NCBI GenBank assembly: GCA_030623035.1
Contig: JAUXFK010000163.1
Location: 1-6,702 of the forward strand
DNA length: 6,702 bases
Origin: Deltaproteobacteria bacterium
Lineage (GTDB): Bacteria > Desulfobacterota > UBA8473
Direction of reading: 5' to 3'
Shown here: piece after piece, positions 1 through 6,060 of the stretch
How positions within the stretch are numbered: the stretch's first letter is position 1
Layout: every line of letters starts with the position of its first letter
Program-made: the position numbers and the translations under genes
Notes under the pieces: generated by a model
What the model was told of the DNA's origin: nothing
Databases searched by the model: none
Seen by the model: the letters and a program-made list of their open reading frames with translations, nothing else

Positions 1-2
1 AT

Positions 3-161
3 ATGATAGAAGACCCCCACACCATAACAAGGTCCATACGGATTATCCAGATATCGAAATATCTGGAGAGGATCGGTGACCTTGCCACCAATATCGCAGA
101 AAGTGTGATCTATATGGTTAATGCAAGAGACATAAGACACGGGGGTTATCTGGATACATAG
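3..161 (+). CDS. phoU: PhoU, phosphate signalling regulator (C-terminal end only)
   Basis: This is the last 52 codons of a gene that enters from the left edge; the frame is open from base 3 to a TAG at 159-161. The tail contains the motif KYLERIGDLATNIAE followed by VIYMVNARDIRH, the hallmark of the final helix of PhoU (family pattern: YLERIGDHATNIAE..VIY...G..IRH). PhoU is a cytoplasmic helical-bundle protein that links the Pst phosphate ABC transporter to the PhoR kinase and keeps the Pho response off when phosphate is plentiful. The in-frame ATG at base 3 is an internal methionine, not a start, because PhoU is normally about 220 residues. The neighbour phoB follows after a 100-base gap, which fits the pst-phoU-phoB-phoR arrangement of several deltaproteobacteria. 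The identification rests on the motif and on context. Confidence 0.9.
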   Translation: MIEDPHTITRSIRIIQISKYLERIGDLATNIAESVIYMVNARDIRHGGYLDT

Positions 162-261
162 TATGCTCTTATTTTTTAAATTGAATCTTTAGAATAAAAT
201 TGTTACCATAATTAAATCAGTCTGGGTTGTTTTTTAAAAATATTAGATTTATTAAAAAGAT

Positions 262-966
262 ATGGCTAAAGAAAAAATATTGGTTGTAGACGATGAAAGA
301 GATATCGTTGATTTGATAAGTTACAATCTAGAGAGGGAAGGGTTTAAAGTCATCCCGGCATACAACGGAGAACACGCTTTAGAACTGGCTGAAAAAGAGT
401 TTCCCAACCTAATCGTCCTGGATCTGATGCTTCCCGGCATCAGCGGCCTGGATATCTGCCGTGTTTTGAGAAACAAGTCGGAAACCAGCCGTATCCCTAT
501 AATTATCCTCAGTGCTAAGGCAACGGAGCCGGATATTGTCGTAGGACTGGAGTTAGGCGCGGACGACTATATTACCAAACCCTTCAGTCACAGGGAATTG
601 GTCGCGAGGGTAAACGCAGTCTTGAGAAGGGCTTCCCGTGTTGAGGACTCAAAGGAAAGGCTTTCGATAGGCAATCTCGTAATAGATCCTGCCAACTATC
701 AGGCCACATGGAAGGGCAATCCTATTGAGCTCACTTCCACAGAGTTTAATCTACTTCTCTTTCTGGTCCAAAGGCCTGGGCGTGTGTTGACACGGCAGCA
801 GATCCTTGATGGTGTTTTGGGAGACGATGCGTTTGTAACGGAGAGAACCGTGGACGTTCATATTAGAAGGCTTCGCAAAAAATTGGAAGAAGCTTCTCCT
901 TATATTGTTACAAGGAGGGGCATTGGTTATATGTTTCAGGAGAATGCTTACGAAGGAGATTTATGA
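262..966 (+). CDS. phoB: PhoB, phosphate regulon response regulator (OmpR/PhoB family)
   Basis: The protein has 234 residues, the usual length for PhoB/OmpR regulators. Residues 4-120 form a receiver domain: acidic pair D10-D11, phosphoacceptor D54 in IVLDLMLPG, switch serine S84 and conserved lysine K106 in the motif YITKPF. Residues about 133-227 form the winged-helix DNA-binding domain, with recognition helix region TERTVDVHIRRLRKKLE and the closing wing RRGIGYMF. Phosphorylated by PhoR, it would bind Pho boxes and activate phosphate-scavenging genes. The ATG at 262 gives the standard MxxxKILVVDDE start; upstream there is only a weak A/G-rich ribosome site (AAAAAGA). phoR starts 19 bases after its stop, so the two are surely co-transcribed. 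The 100-base gap before it is AT-rich and I could not identify a convincing Pho box or sigma-70 promoter there. The PhoB name, rather than another OmpR-type regulator, rests mainly on the phoU and phoR neighbours. Confidence 0.92.
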   Translation: MAKEKILVVDDERDIVDLISYNLEREGFKVIPAYNGEHALELAEKEFPNLIVLDLMLPGISGLDICRVLRNKSETSRIPIIILSAKATEPDIVVGLELGADDYITKPFSHRELVARVNAVLRRASRVEDSKERLSIGNLVIDPANYQATWKGNPIELTSTEFNLLLFLVQRPGRVLTRQQILDGVLGDDAFVTERTVDVHIRRLRKKLEEASPYIVTRRGIGYMFQENAYEGDL

Positions 967-985
967 ATCAGCAAGCAGGGAGCCT

Positions 986-2758
986 ATGCCAAGACTTAAA
1001 ATAGTATGGAAATTCTTTTTAATTCAAACCATCCTCATCATTATCTCTATCCTTACCATCGGTTTCTATGTTGGTTTCTCTCTTAAAGGTTACTATCTTG
1101 AACAGATAGCCTCCCAGTTGAGTACAAACGCTGCTTTAATAAGTGATATAATAAGCAAAGACCTTATAGATGGAAGGATAGATAGTCTCGATTCACTCAC
1201 CAAAAGGTTAAGCAGAGAAATCCATGCCAGAATTACGGTGATAGACCCCAAAGGGATTGTACTGGGAGATTCTAAAAACGACCCTCTTAACATGGAAAAT
1301 CATAGTGATAGACCTGAGATAATAGTTGCCCTAAATGGAAAGACAGGTAAAAGCATCCGTTTTAGCGAAACATTGAAGATAGATATGATGTATCTCGCCA
1401 TGCCCATTGAGAGGGAAGGCCTGCTTATAGGGGCAGTAAGAGTCTCTCTTCCTTTAAGCGAAGTGAATAAAAGGGTCATTCATATTTATGGAGTGATTTT
1501 CTGGGGGATTCTCCTTGCCATAATTATTTCATTCAGTGTGGGATTTATCATTGCCGGAAAGATCGGTCAACCCATAATCCAGATGACTCACGCTGCCAGA
1601 GAAATAGCCAGAGGAGACTTTTCAAAACTGATAAGAACAGATTTAAGAGATGAGATAGGGGATTTAGCGCATTCTTTTAATGTTATGAGCCTTGAGCTTC
1701 AAAACAAGATTGAAACTCTAACAAAAGAGATAGACGAGAAACAGGCTATATTGAGCGGAATGATCGAAGGGGTAATAGCCATTGACCAGGATCAAAGAAT
1801 TATTCTCATTAATTCTACTGCTGAAGTGATGTTTGACATTTCTTGTGATAAAGCACTGGATAGATTCCACTGGGAGATAATCCGTATTAGCAAATTAAAC
1901 GCCCTATTTCAAGAGGTCTTGGAAACCGGAAATAACAAAGTGGAAGAGCTAACCCTTCACTATAGGGAAGAACGGATGTTACAGGTCCAGATGGCCGCCA
2001 TACCTGACGAAGAAGGTGTACCATGGGCAGTGGTAGCTGTTTTTCATGACATTACCGAAATCAGAAGACTTGAGAATGTAAGAAAGGAGTTTGTTGCAAA
2101 TGTCTCCCATGAACTAAAGACGCCTCTCACTTCAATCAAAGGTTCTATTGAAACCTTGCAAGAGGGAGCTATCAACGATTCAGAAAATAGTCTCAGGTTC
2201 ATTAATATAATTAAAAAGCATTCCGACAGGTTGGAGCGGCTCATTGACGATCTTCTGGATCTATCTCAAATTGAGAGTGGAAAGATAGAGATGGACTTCG
2301 AGCCTGTAAATCTATCTGAGATTGTAAATGGAGTAGCTTCCAACTTCGAGGAGATAACAAGTCAAAAAGGACAGAAGATCAATGTGAATATTCCGTCAGG
2401 ATTACCTTATGTTCTGGCTGATGAGGAAAAAATAGAGACGGTTCTCACAAACCTTCTTGACAATGCTGTAAAATATACCCCTGAGTTTGGAGAGATTACT
2501 ATATCAGCAGTCGCTAAAGATAGTGAAGTCCAAATAGAAGTAGCCGATACAGGGATAGGAATTCCAGCAAAGGAACTTCCCAGAGTTTTTGAGCGTTTTT
2601 ATAGGGTAGATAATACAAGATCCAGAGAGTTAGGGGGAACTGGTTTGGGGCTGTCTATTGTAAAACATATTGTAGAAGCCCATGGTGGGACCGTAAATGC
2701 ACAGAGTGAACTGGGGATAGGCTCAAGGGTTGCATTTACCCTGCCGAAGGTTTTGTAA
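986..2758 (+). CDS. phoR: PhoR, membrane sensor histidine kinase of the phosphate regulon
   Basis: From the ATG at 986 the protein has 590 residues. TM helix 1 is at about 9-31, an extracytoplasmic sensor region at 32-164, TM helix 2 at about 165-190, HAMP at 190-242 and a PAS domain at about 250-362. The HisKA domain has phosphoacceptor H375 in VSHELKTPLTSIKG. The HATPase domain has an N box (TNLLDNAVKYTP, N489 and N493), a G1 box DTGIGIP (521-527), an F box (RVFERFYR) and a G2 box GGTGLGLSIVKH. All catalytic motifs are intact. The layout TM-sensor-TM-HAMP-PAS-kinase with a large outer domain is that of the longer PhoR proteins of Gram-positives and deltaproteobacteria, not the short E. coli form. 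It should autophosphorylate and pass phosphate to D54 of PhoB. I chose 986 because AGGGAG lies just upstream and the hydrophobic helix then starts near residue 9. An ATG at 944 and a TTG at 905 are in frame but would overlap phoB. Confidence 0.92.
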   Translation: MPRLKIVWKFFLIQTILIIISILTIGFYVGFSLKGYYLEQIASQLSTNAALISDIISKDLIDGRIDSLDSLTKRLSREIHARITVIDPKGIVLGDSKNDPLNMENHSDRPEIIVALNGKTGKSIRFSETLKIDMMYLAMPIEREGLLIGAVRVSLPLSEVNKRVIHIYGVIFWGILLAIIISFSVGFIIAGKIGQPIIQMTHAAREIARGDFSKLIRTDLRDEIGDLAHSFNVMSLELQNKIETLTKEIDEKQAILSGMIEGVIAIDQDQRIILINSTAEVMFDISCDKALDRFHWEIIRISKLNALFQEVLETGNNKVEELTLHYREERMLQVQMAAIPDEEGVPWAVVAVFHDITEIRRLENVRKEFVANVSHELKTPLTSIKGSIETLQEGAINDSENSLRFINIIKKHSDRLERLIDDLLDLSQIESGKIEMDFEPVNLSEIVNGVASNFEEITSQKGQKINVNIPSGLPYVLADEEKIETVLTNLLDNAVKYTPEFGEITISAVAKDSEVQIEVADTGIGIPAKELPRVFERFYRVDNTRSRELGGTGLGLSIVKHIVEAHGGTVNAQSELGIGSRVAFTLPKVL

Positions 2759-3192
2759 TATCTTTTCTTTTCTTCTTTGATAATAATCAGCCAACTTGCT
2801 AAGGGTAGAAGTAGCCTCAGCAATAGAGAAAAGACGGGAATGTGAGCAGCAACAAAACGGCTACGTTGCTTGTCAAGTAATCTCCATCGCTATTGCTCAA
2901 GATCTTCAATCCGTAAATCGGCAGTGTCCATGACTACAGCCAGAGGTTTAGATCCTTTTTTGGCAACTTCCATAACCTCATCGGCATAGCCGCTAACCCA
3001 GCCAATCATCTGGTCCTTGCCAAAGGGGGCGTCGATGCTCACATTGCCAATGACAAGATCATACGCAGGGCTTTCAGCCATCATGCGTAAGATATTGCCA
3101 GTGAGTCCGGTAACCCAGGCGCTTTCAGGCATCATGGACACATCTGTCAACCCTGAACAGGCTGTTGGCCAAACAGAAATTCCTTTGAACGG
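2723..3192 (-). pseudogene. Decayed C-terminal fragment of an NDP-forming acyl-CoA synthetase
   Basis: On the - strand the open segment 3192 to 2890 encodes SAWVTGLTGNILRMMAES, then DLVIGNVSIDAPFGKDQ and KPLAVVMDTAD, ending at a TAG (2890-2892). This resembles the CoA-ligase (flavodoxin-like) domain of ADP-forming acyl-CoA/acetyl-CoA synthetases. The same frame resumes directly after the TAG with SRFVAAHIPVF, and after a one-base deletion near 2828 continues as SIAEATSTLSKLADYYQRRK, the typical end of that domain, until a TGA at 2723-2725 inside phoR. Upstream, a stop at 3193-3195 closes the frame and I find no N-terminal CoA-binding domain. One nonsense mutation, one frameshift and the missing front half mark a relic of about 150 codons. 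No ATG suits a start; a TTG at 3148-3150 is unlikely to be used. The family assignment is from pattern memory and is moderately sure; the pseudogene status is surer. Confidence 0.72.
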
Positions 3193-3195
3193 TTA

Positions 3196-3534
3196 TCAAA
3201 ACGTTTTACTAATAAGCATTCACCAGAATATATCTAAGGCTTTTTATTGGACTATTCGATAATCTCTAAAACTTATCTTTATGAGTAACAATAGAAGCAG
3301 TGCTTGAATTCGTCATAAAAAATGAATATCTAGTTGCATTTTAAAATAATATTCAGTAGTATAGTTCATGTAGAAAATGGTTATGCAAGGCATGTCGAAA
3401 CCAGGATTTTGCAATGTTATAGGAGAGCTGAAAGAGACGTCCTCCAGTTCTCATCTTGGTCACTATCGTATAATTTGTGTGTTGGTTATTCGGTGGTGTG
3501 TTCTCAATCGACGCACATAGAGAAGAGGGTTTTT
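3196..3534. other. Intergenic region upstream of the RRM gene
   Basis: This 339-base stretch separates the acyl-CoA synthetase relic from the RRM gene. I see no gene in it. The frame of the RRM gene is open back to a TTG at 3334, but that extension has no protein-like features. Around 3424-3454 an 8-base stem (GAGAGCTG with CAGTTCTC, one G-T pair) can form, just in front of the candidate promoter; its role is unknown. Confidence 0.5.
3446..3474 (+). promoter_or_regulatory. Candidate sigma-70 promoter of the RRM gene
   Basis: A perfect -10 hexamer TATAAT lies at 3469-3474, about 60 bases before the RRM start codon. The -35 position 17 bases upstream (3446-3451, AGTTCT) is poor, so an activator or another factor may be needed. 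Initiation near 3481 would leave a leader of about 54 bases ending in an AGAGGG ribosome site (3525-3530). Confidence 0.45.
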
Positions 3535-3807
3535 ATGAATATATATGTTGGAAATCTGTCATACAGTGTAACCGAAGATGAACTGAGAGATGTTTTTTCT
3601 GAATTTGGAGAAGTATCTAGCGTGAAGATTATAACGGATAAGTTCTCTGGACAATCGAAGGGGTTTGGTTTTGTAGAAATGCCAAGCAACTCAGAAGCAG
3701 ATGAAGCGATCAAAGCCTTAAATGAAAGCGAAATTAAGGGGCGCAAATTAAAGGTTAATCAGGCAAAGCCGCGTGAGGAGCGTTCGTCAGGTAGGTCTGG
3801 GTATTAA
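3535..3807 (+). CDS. Small RRM-type RNA-binding protein
   Basis: The 90-residue protein is a single RNA recognition motif. RNP2 is IYVGNL (3-8) and RNP1 is KGFGFVEM (42-49), including the aromatic residues that stack on RNA bases. Helix 1 is EDELRDVFSEFG (14-25) and the last strand RKLKVNQAKPR (70-80). A short basic/serine tail (EERSSGRSGY) follows. This is the usual size of stand-alone bacterial RRM proteins, which bind single-stranded RNA in the cytoplasm; in cyanobacteria relatives are cold-induced, but nothing here shows that for this gene. The ATG at 3535 is chosen because RNP2 begins two residues later, as in the family, and an AGAGGG site sits five bases upstream. The gene stands alone, with a candidate promoter before it and a terminator 120 bases after it. 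Its RNA target cannot be told from the sequence. Confidence 0.93.
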   Translation: MNIYVGNLSYSVTEDELRDVFSEFGEVSSVKIITDKFSGQSKGFGFVEMPSNSEADEAIKALNESEIKGRKLKVNQAKPREERSSGRSGY

Positions 3808-3929
3808 CACCTTCTTTTTAAATAACTTCAAAGTATAGTTTTGCATAGATACTGGTTGCATTCCCGGTAATTTGCCTGTTTTTTCAGTTTTCGTTTCGTG
3901 TGTTTTTTTGTGGAGTTCTTCCTGGAAAA

Positions 3930-3960
3930 AAGGGGACTTCTCTATTCCCCTTCCATTTTT
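3930..3960 (+). terminator. Intrinsic terminator after the RRM gene
   Basis: AAGGGGA (3930-3936) pairs perfectly with TCCCCTT (3946-3952) across a 9-base loop. The sequence CCATTTTT follows, then more T-rich DNA. The A-run in front of the stem (3926-3931) would also give a T-run on the other strand, so it may work in both directions. It lies 120 bases downstream of the RRM stop codon. Confidence 0.6.
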
Positions 3961-4019
3961 CCTCGTTTGTTTTTAAATTCTTATGGCTTCGATTTTTTGA
4001 TTAGAAAAATAATTATAAT

Positions 4020-4269
4020 GGTTATTGAGTTAACACAGCAACGGAGGTCACATTATAACGAGTGCAGCCGTTTGAGCGGTGTATAGAGCGTTAAGAAAGA
4101 ACAGAAGTGTTGCTGGATGGCTATGCGTATGAACAGATACATTAGTAACTGTCCAATTACAAAGATCAATACTGTTTTTTTTACGCTCACTATGGCGCGA
4201 GTTTTGCACGGGTTATAATGTGATTGCCGCTTTAGTGACCGATTTTTTTGCTGAGGGAAGTCAATAACC
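4020..4269. mobile_element. 250-bp imperfect inverted repeat, MITE-like
   Basis: The two ends are inverted copies of each other in three blocks. The outer block 4020-4041 (GGTTATTGAGTTAACACAGC...) matches the reverse complement of 4248-4269 at 18 of 22 positions. The middle block TCACATTATAACGAGTGCA (4048-4066) matches the reverse complement of 4205-4223 at 17 of 19. The inner block GAGCGTTAAGAAAGAACAG (4086-4104) matches the reverse complement of CTGTTTTTTTTACGCTC (4172-4188) with two gaps or mismatches. The right arm has about 15 extra bases between the outer and middle blocks. The core of about 65 bases is unpaired. There is no transposase and no credible reading frame inside. The flanks share AAT on both sides, a possible 3-bp target duplication that could be chance. 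This fits a non-autonomous element left by an insertion sequence; a structured RNA is the alternative. I do not recognise the IS family. Confidence 0.6.
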
Positions 4270-4330
4270 AATTTAATTAATAAGAGAGAGGCCATATAAG
4301 CATATTTATCACAATTTTACTTAACACATA

Positions 4331-4408
4331 TACTTATATTTGTAACTGTTTAGCCAAATAATAAAATCTCGTTAGCTCCTTAAGATGGCTAAACAATTAC
4401 TTATATTT
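4331..4408. repeat. Inverted repeat with flanking 11-bp direct repeat, upstream of the TRAP receptor
   Basis: TACTTATATTT occurs at 4331-4341 and again at 4398-4408. Between them GTAACTGTTTAGCCA (4342-4356) and TGGCTAAACAATTAC (4386-4400) are inverted copies with one mismatch in 15 and a perfect core of TGTTTAGCCA/TGGCTAAACA. Further TTAGC words lie in the loop (4372-4376) and just after (4411-4415). It may be an operator for a regulator of the downstream gene, 110-190 bases away, or the trace of a very small insertion. Confidence 0.5.
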
Positions 4409-4519
4409 TATTTAGCGAAAGTTTTTATAGGGAAATCGTTAGAGTGATGCATATATGTATCTAATGAGGGCTTAATTAATCGAAGTATAACAGTCACAGT
4501 AAACGGAGGAACTTTAAAG

Positions 4520-5569
4520 ATGAGATCAAAGATGTTCTGTTTGTTTTTTTCTGTTTTTTTGCCGGTCATGCTCTTATTTTTTGGGGCAGGGGTATCAGAG
4601 GCAGGCTCCGAGAAAGCAGATATCACATGGAAGATGGCTAGCAATGTGCCTGAGGGGATGACGCTTACCAAGTTTTTCAATAATAAAGTCAGCAAAACTC
4701 TTGAAAGCCTGACAGATGGTAAAGCCTCTATTAGCTGGTATCATGGGGGCATAATGGGCGACGATGAGGATTGGATATCGAAGATGCATATTGACCAGCT
4801 GCAAGGGGCGGCTCTGGACAGCTCCGGAGTTGATGTAGCAGTTCCTGCTATGGGCATAATGCAGCTTCCTTTTCTGTTTAGAAGTACTGAAGAAGTGGTT
4901 TACGCAAGAGATACGTTAAGACAAAAACTGTGCAATCTCTTTGAGGAGAAAGGATATAAGGTTCTGATGTTTGGTGTGCAGCCTTTTGATGATCTCTATT
5001 CCACAAAACAGCAGTTACGAGCGCCTGAGGACTTTACAAAGTCGAAATTTGCAGCATACACCGGTATAGTCGTTCAGGAGTCTTTGAATGCCCTGGGGGC
5101 GAATCAAATCCCCATAAGCGTCCCGGAGATCGTCCCCTCTATGAGGGCAGGGATATGTAATGGGCTTCTCGTCCCGGCTGTTTGGTATGTAGGAAGTCAG
5201 CTCTATACAATTACGAAATACATGACTGCGTCCAAGATGAGATGTACAGTGGCGGGTGTCGTTGTTACGGCTAAAACATGGAACGAATTTCCCGAGAAAT
5301 ACCGTGCTGCCGTTGAGAAGACAATGCTGGAGTTGGACTATGAACTGGACAATACTATGGATACTCTTAATGCAAAGTGTTTTAAAGCGATGGCTAAGTA
5401 TGGAGTGAAGGAGGTCAAACTGAGCCCTGATGAAATCGAGGTATTGAAGAGACAGACAAGACCTGTGTTGAACAACCTGGCTGGTAAGGTATACCCCAGG
5501 GAGCTTCTCGATGAGATTCAAAGGATTTTGGACGAATATCGTTCGAGGGAGGCATTCAGAGTAAAATAG
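4520..5569 (+). CDS. TRAP transporter substrate-binding protein, DctP family (orphan)
   Basis: The 349-residue protein starts with a clear Sec signal peptide: MRSK, a hydrophobic stretch at 6-24, and a likely cut after VSEA (28/29). It would therefore be a periplasmic receptor of about 321 residues. The fold is suggested by WKMASNVPEGMTLTKFFNNK (37-56), GDDEDWISKMHIDQLQGAAL (80-99), LPFLFRSTEEV (116-126), LRAPEDF (166-172) and ALGANQIPISVPEIVPSMRAG (191-211), all in DctP order and spacing. Such proteins bind organic acids and hand them to the DctQ/DctM membrane pair. Neither subunit lies nearby: the gene is alone, behind a GGAGG site ten bases before the ATG. The segment that normally carries the carboxylate-binding arginine (LKIRV in the family) reads SKFAAY (175-180), so that arginine seems absent and the ligand may be atypical. 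The motif at 80-99 reminds me of DctP relatives linked with TatT-type (TPAT) partners. The family is sure; the ligand is unknown. Confidence 0.88.
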   Translation: MRSKMFCLFFSVFLPVMLLFFGAGVSEAGSEKADITWKMASNVPEGMTLTKFFNNKVSKTLESLTDGKASISWYHGGIMGDDEDWISKMHIDQLQGAALDSSGVDVAVPAMGIMQLPFLFRSTEEVVYARDTLRQKLCNLFEEKGYKVLMFGVQPFDDLYSTKQQLRAPEDFTKSKFAAYTGIVVQESLNALGANQIPISVPEIVPSMRAGICNGLLVPAVWYVGSQLYTITKYMTASKMRCTVAGVVVTAKTWNEFPEKYRAAVEKTMLELDYELDNTMDTLNAKCFKAMAKYGVKEVKLSPDEIEVLKRQTRPVLNNLAGKVYPRELLDEIQRILDEYRSREAFRVK

Positions 5570-5576
5570 TTATTCA

Positions 5577-5820
5577 TTATTTCTTGAGAGCCTTAGCCAG
5601 GTATACACGGAGAGGGCAATTGCAAAAAAAATAACTATTGCCAAAGTGTATCCTGAATTTACAGTTGCAAGAGGATTTTTCCAGGCATACTAGAAAGCTA
5701 TCCAAACCGATGTCTCTGGCTGTATACAGTTCTTTAAATCCAGAATTAGCGCATTTAAATTTGTTTGAGCAATCTATTAAGCCGAGGATTTCTTCAATAC
5801 GTTTTTTAATTGTCGTTCAT
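5577..5820 (-). pseudogene. Small cysteine-rich protein gene, frameshifted just after its start
   Basis: On the - strand a frame runs from 5816 to a TAA at 5577-5579. It encodes about 76 residues: KKRIEEILGLIDC, then KCANSGFKELYTARDIGLDS, then FLVCLEKSSCNCKFRIHFGNS and finally CNCPLRVYLAKALKK. It has seven cysteines, two as CxC pairs, spaced like a metal or Fe-S binding protein, and the end CPLRVYLAKALKK resembles small conserved proteins I recall from sulfate-reducing bacteria. The frame has no ATG, GTG or TTG. An ATG at 5818-5820 gives M-N-D-N and then a TAA; removing one T at 5806-5810 (minus-strand AATTAAAAAA) joins MNDN directly to KKRIEEILG, an 80-residue product. So the gene is either freshly broken, misread by the sequencer in a homopolymer, or needs a +1 shift at the UAA. 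A strong promoter lies 40 bases upstream. It converges on the TRAP receptor with only seven bases between the stops. Function unknown. Confidence 0.6.
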
Positions 5821-5858
5821 ATGGATTCTACTATATAGAGGCAAACAGACAGTAAAAT

Positions 5859-5888
5859 TTCATAGCAAACCGTATGGTTTTTTGTCAA
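5859..5888 (-). promoter_or_regulatory. Sigma-70 promoter of the cysteine-rich small gene
   Basis: On the - strand a perfect -35 TTGACA (5888-5883) is followed, after 18 bases, by TATGAA (5864-5859), which is preceded by TGC and so gives an extended -10 (TGCTATGAA). Transcription would start near 5852, about 32 bases before the ATG at 5820. It is the best vegetative promoter match in the window and supports the small gene as a real transcription unit. Confidence 0.6.
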
Positions 5889-6003
5889 TCTCAAACCCAA
5901 TAACCCTTCCATATAACCTTAACAGGTATGCCATACAAGGCAGGAGAGCCAAGCCTCTCTCAATCATCCTTTCCAGAAAAAAGAAAATCTGTTCCATATT
6001 GTT

Positions 6004-6031
6004 ATTATACAGGCTGTTGCCCAAATCCCAA
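6004..6031 (-). promoter_or_regulatory. Possible sigma-70 promoter, minus strand
   Basis: On the - strand TTGGGA (6031-6026) and a perfect TATAAT (6009-6004) are 16 bases apart. It would fire toward the cysteine-rich gene from about 150 bases further up. No gene needs it other than that one, and AT-rich DNA yields such matches by chance, so this is weak. Confidence 0.3.
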
Positions 6032-6060
6032 TTCGTTTTGTCCAAAACAATTTTTGAGAG

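Larger units (their letters stand above)
3808..4519. other. Long AT-rich gap with terminator and two repeat structures
   Basis: These 712 bases between the RRM gene and the TRAP receptor contain no convincing gene. They hold a terminator hairpin (3930-3960), a 250-bp imperfect inverted repeat (4020-4269), and a smaller inverted repeat with flanking direct repeats (4331-4408). The last 110 bases must contain the promoter of the receptor gene; a TATAAC at 4486-4491 is the only -10-like hexamer I noted, without a good -35. Open frames inside the inverted repeat have no recognisable protein features. Confidence 0.6.

Noticed and set aside
199..222. Possible Pho box (TTGTTACC...) upstream of phoB
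   Set aside because: Only one partial half-site is present; the 11-bp tandem repeat pattern of Pho boxes is not seen.
905..985. Longer phoR reading frame from TTG 905 or ATG 944
   Set aside because: Both overlap the end of phoB. The added residues are the phoB sequence in another frame, and a first TM helix near the N-terminus is expected right after the ATG at 986.
3017..3262. 81-residue + strand frame opposite the acyl-CoA synthetase relic
   Set aside because: It is the antisense shadow of the relic and has no ribosome site or protein-like character.
3334..3534. 67-residue N-terminal extension of the RRM protein from TTG 3334
   Set aside because: RRM proteins of this class start a few residues before RNP2. 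The extension has no domain features and would cross the candidate promoter.
4053..4295. 80-residue minus-strand frame over the 250-bp inverted repeat
   Set aside because: It reads through both arms of the repeat, so the open frame is a by-product of the element; there are no transposase motifs.
5015..5521. 168-residue minus-strand frame inside the TRAP receptor gene
   Set aside because: It lies fully antisense to a clear DctP gene; the peptide has no recognisable domain or signal.
5577..5690. A transmembrane-like helix (GYTLAIVIFFAIALSVYTW) on the minus strand
   Set aside because: It is in another frame of the cysteine-rich gene and is closed by a TAG a few codons upstream; the cysteine-rich frame is longer and more protein-like.
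5860..6045. 61-residue minus-strand frame
   Set aside because: No ribosome site or recognisable domain, and its end overlaps a strong promoter; kept only as a possible relic.
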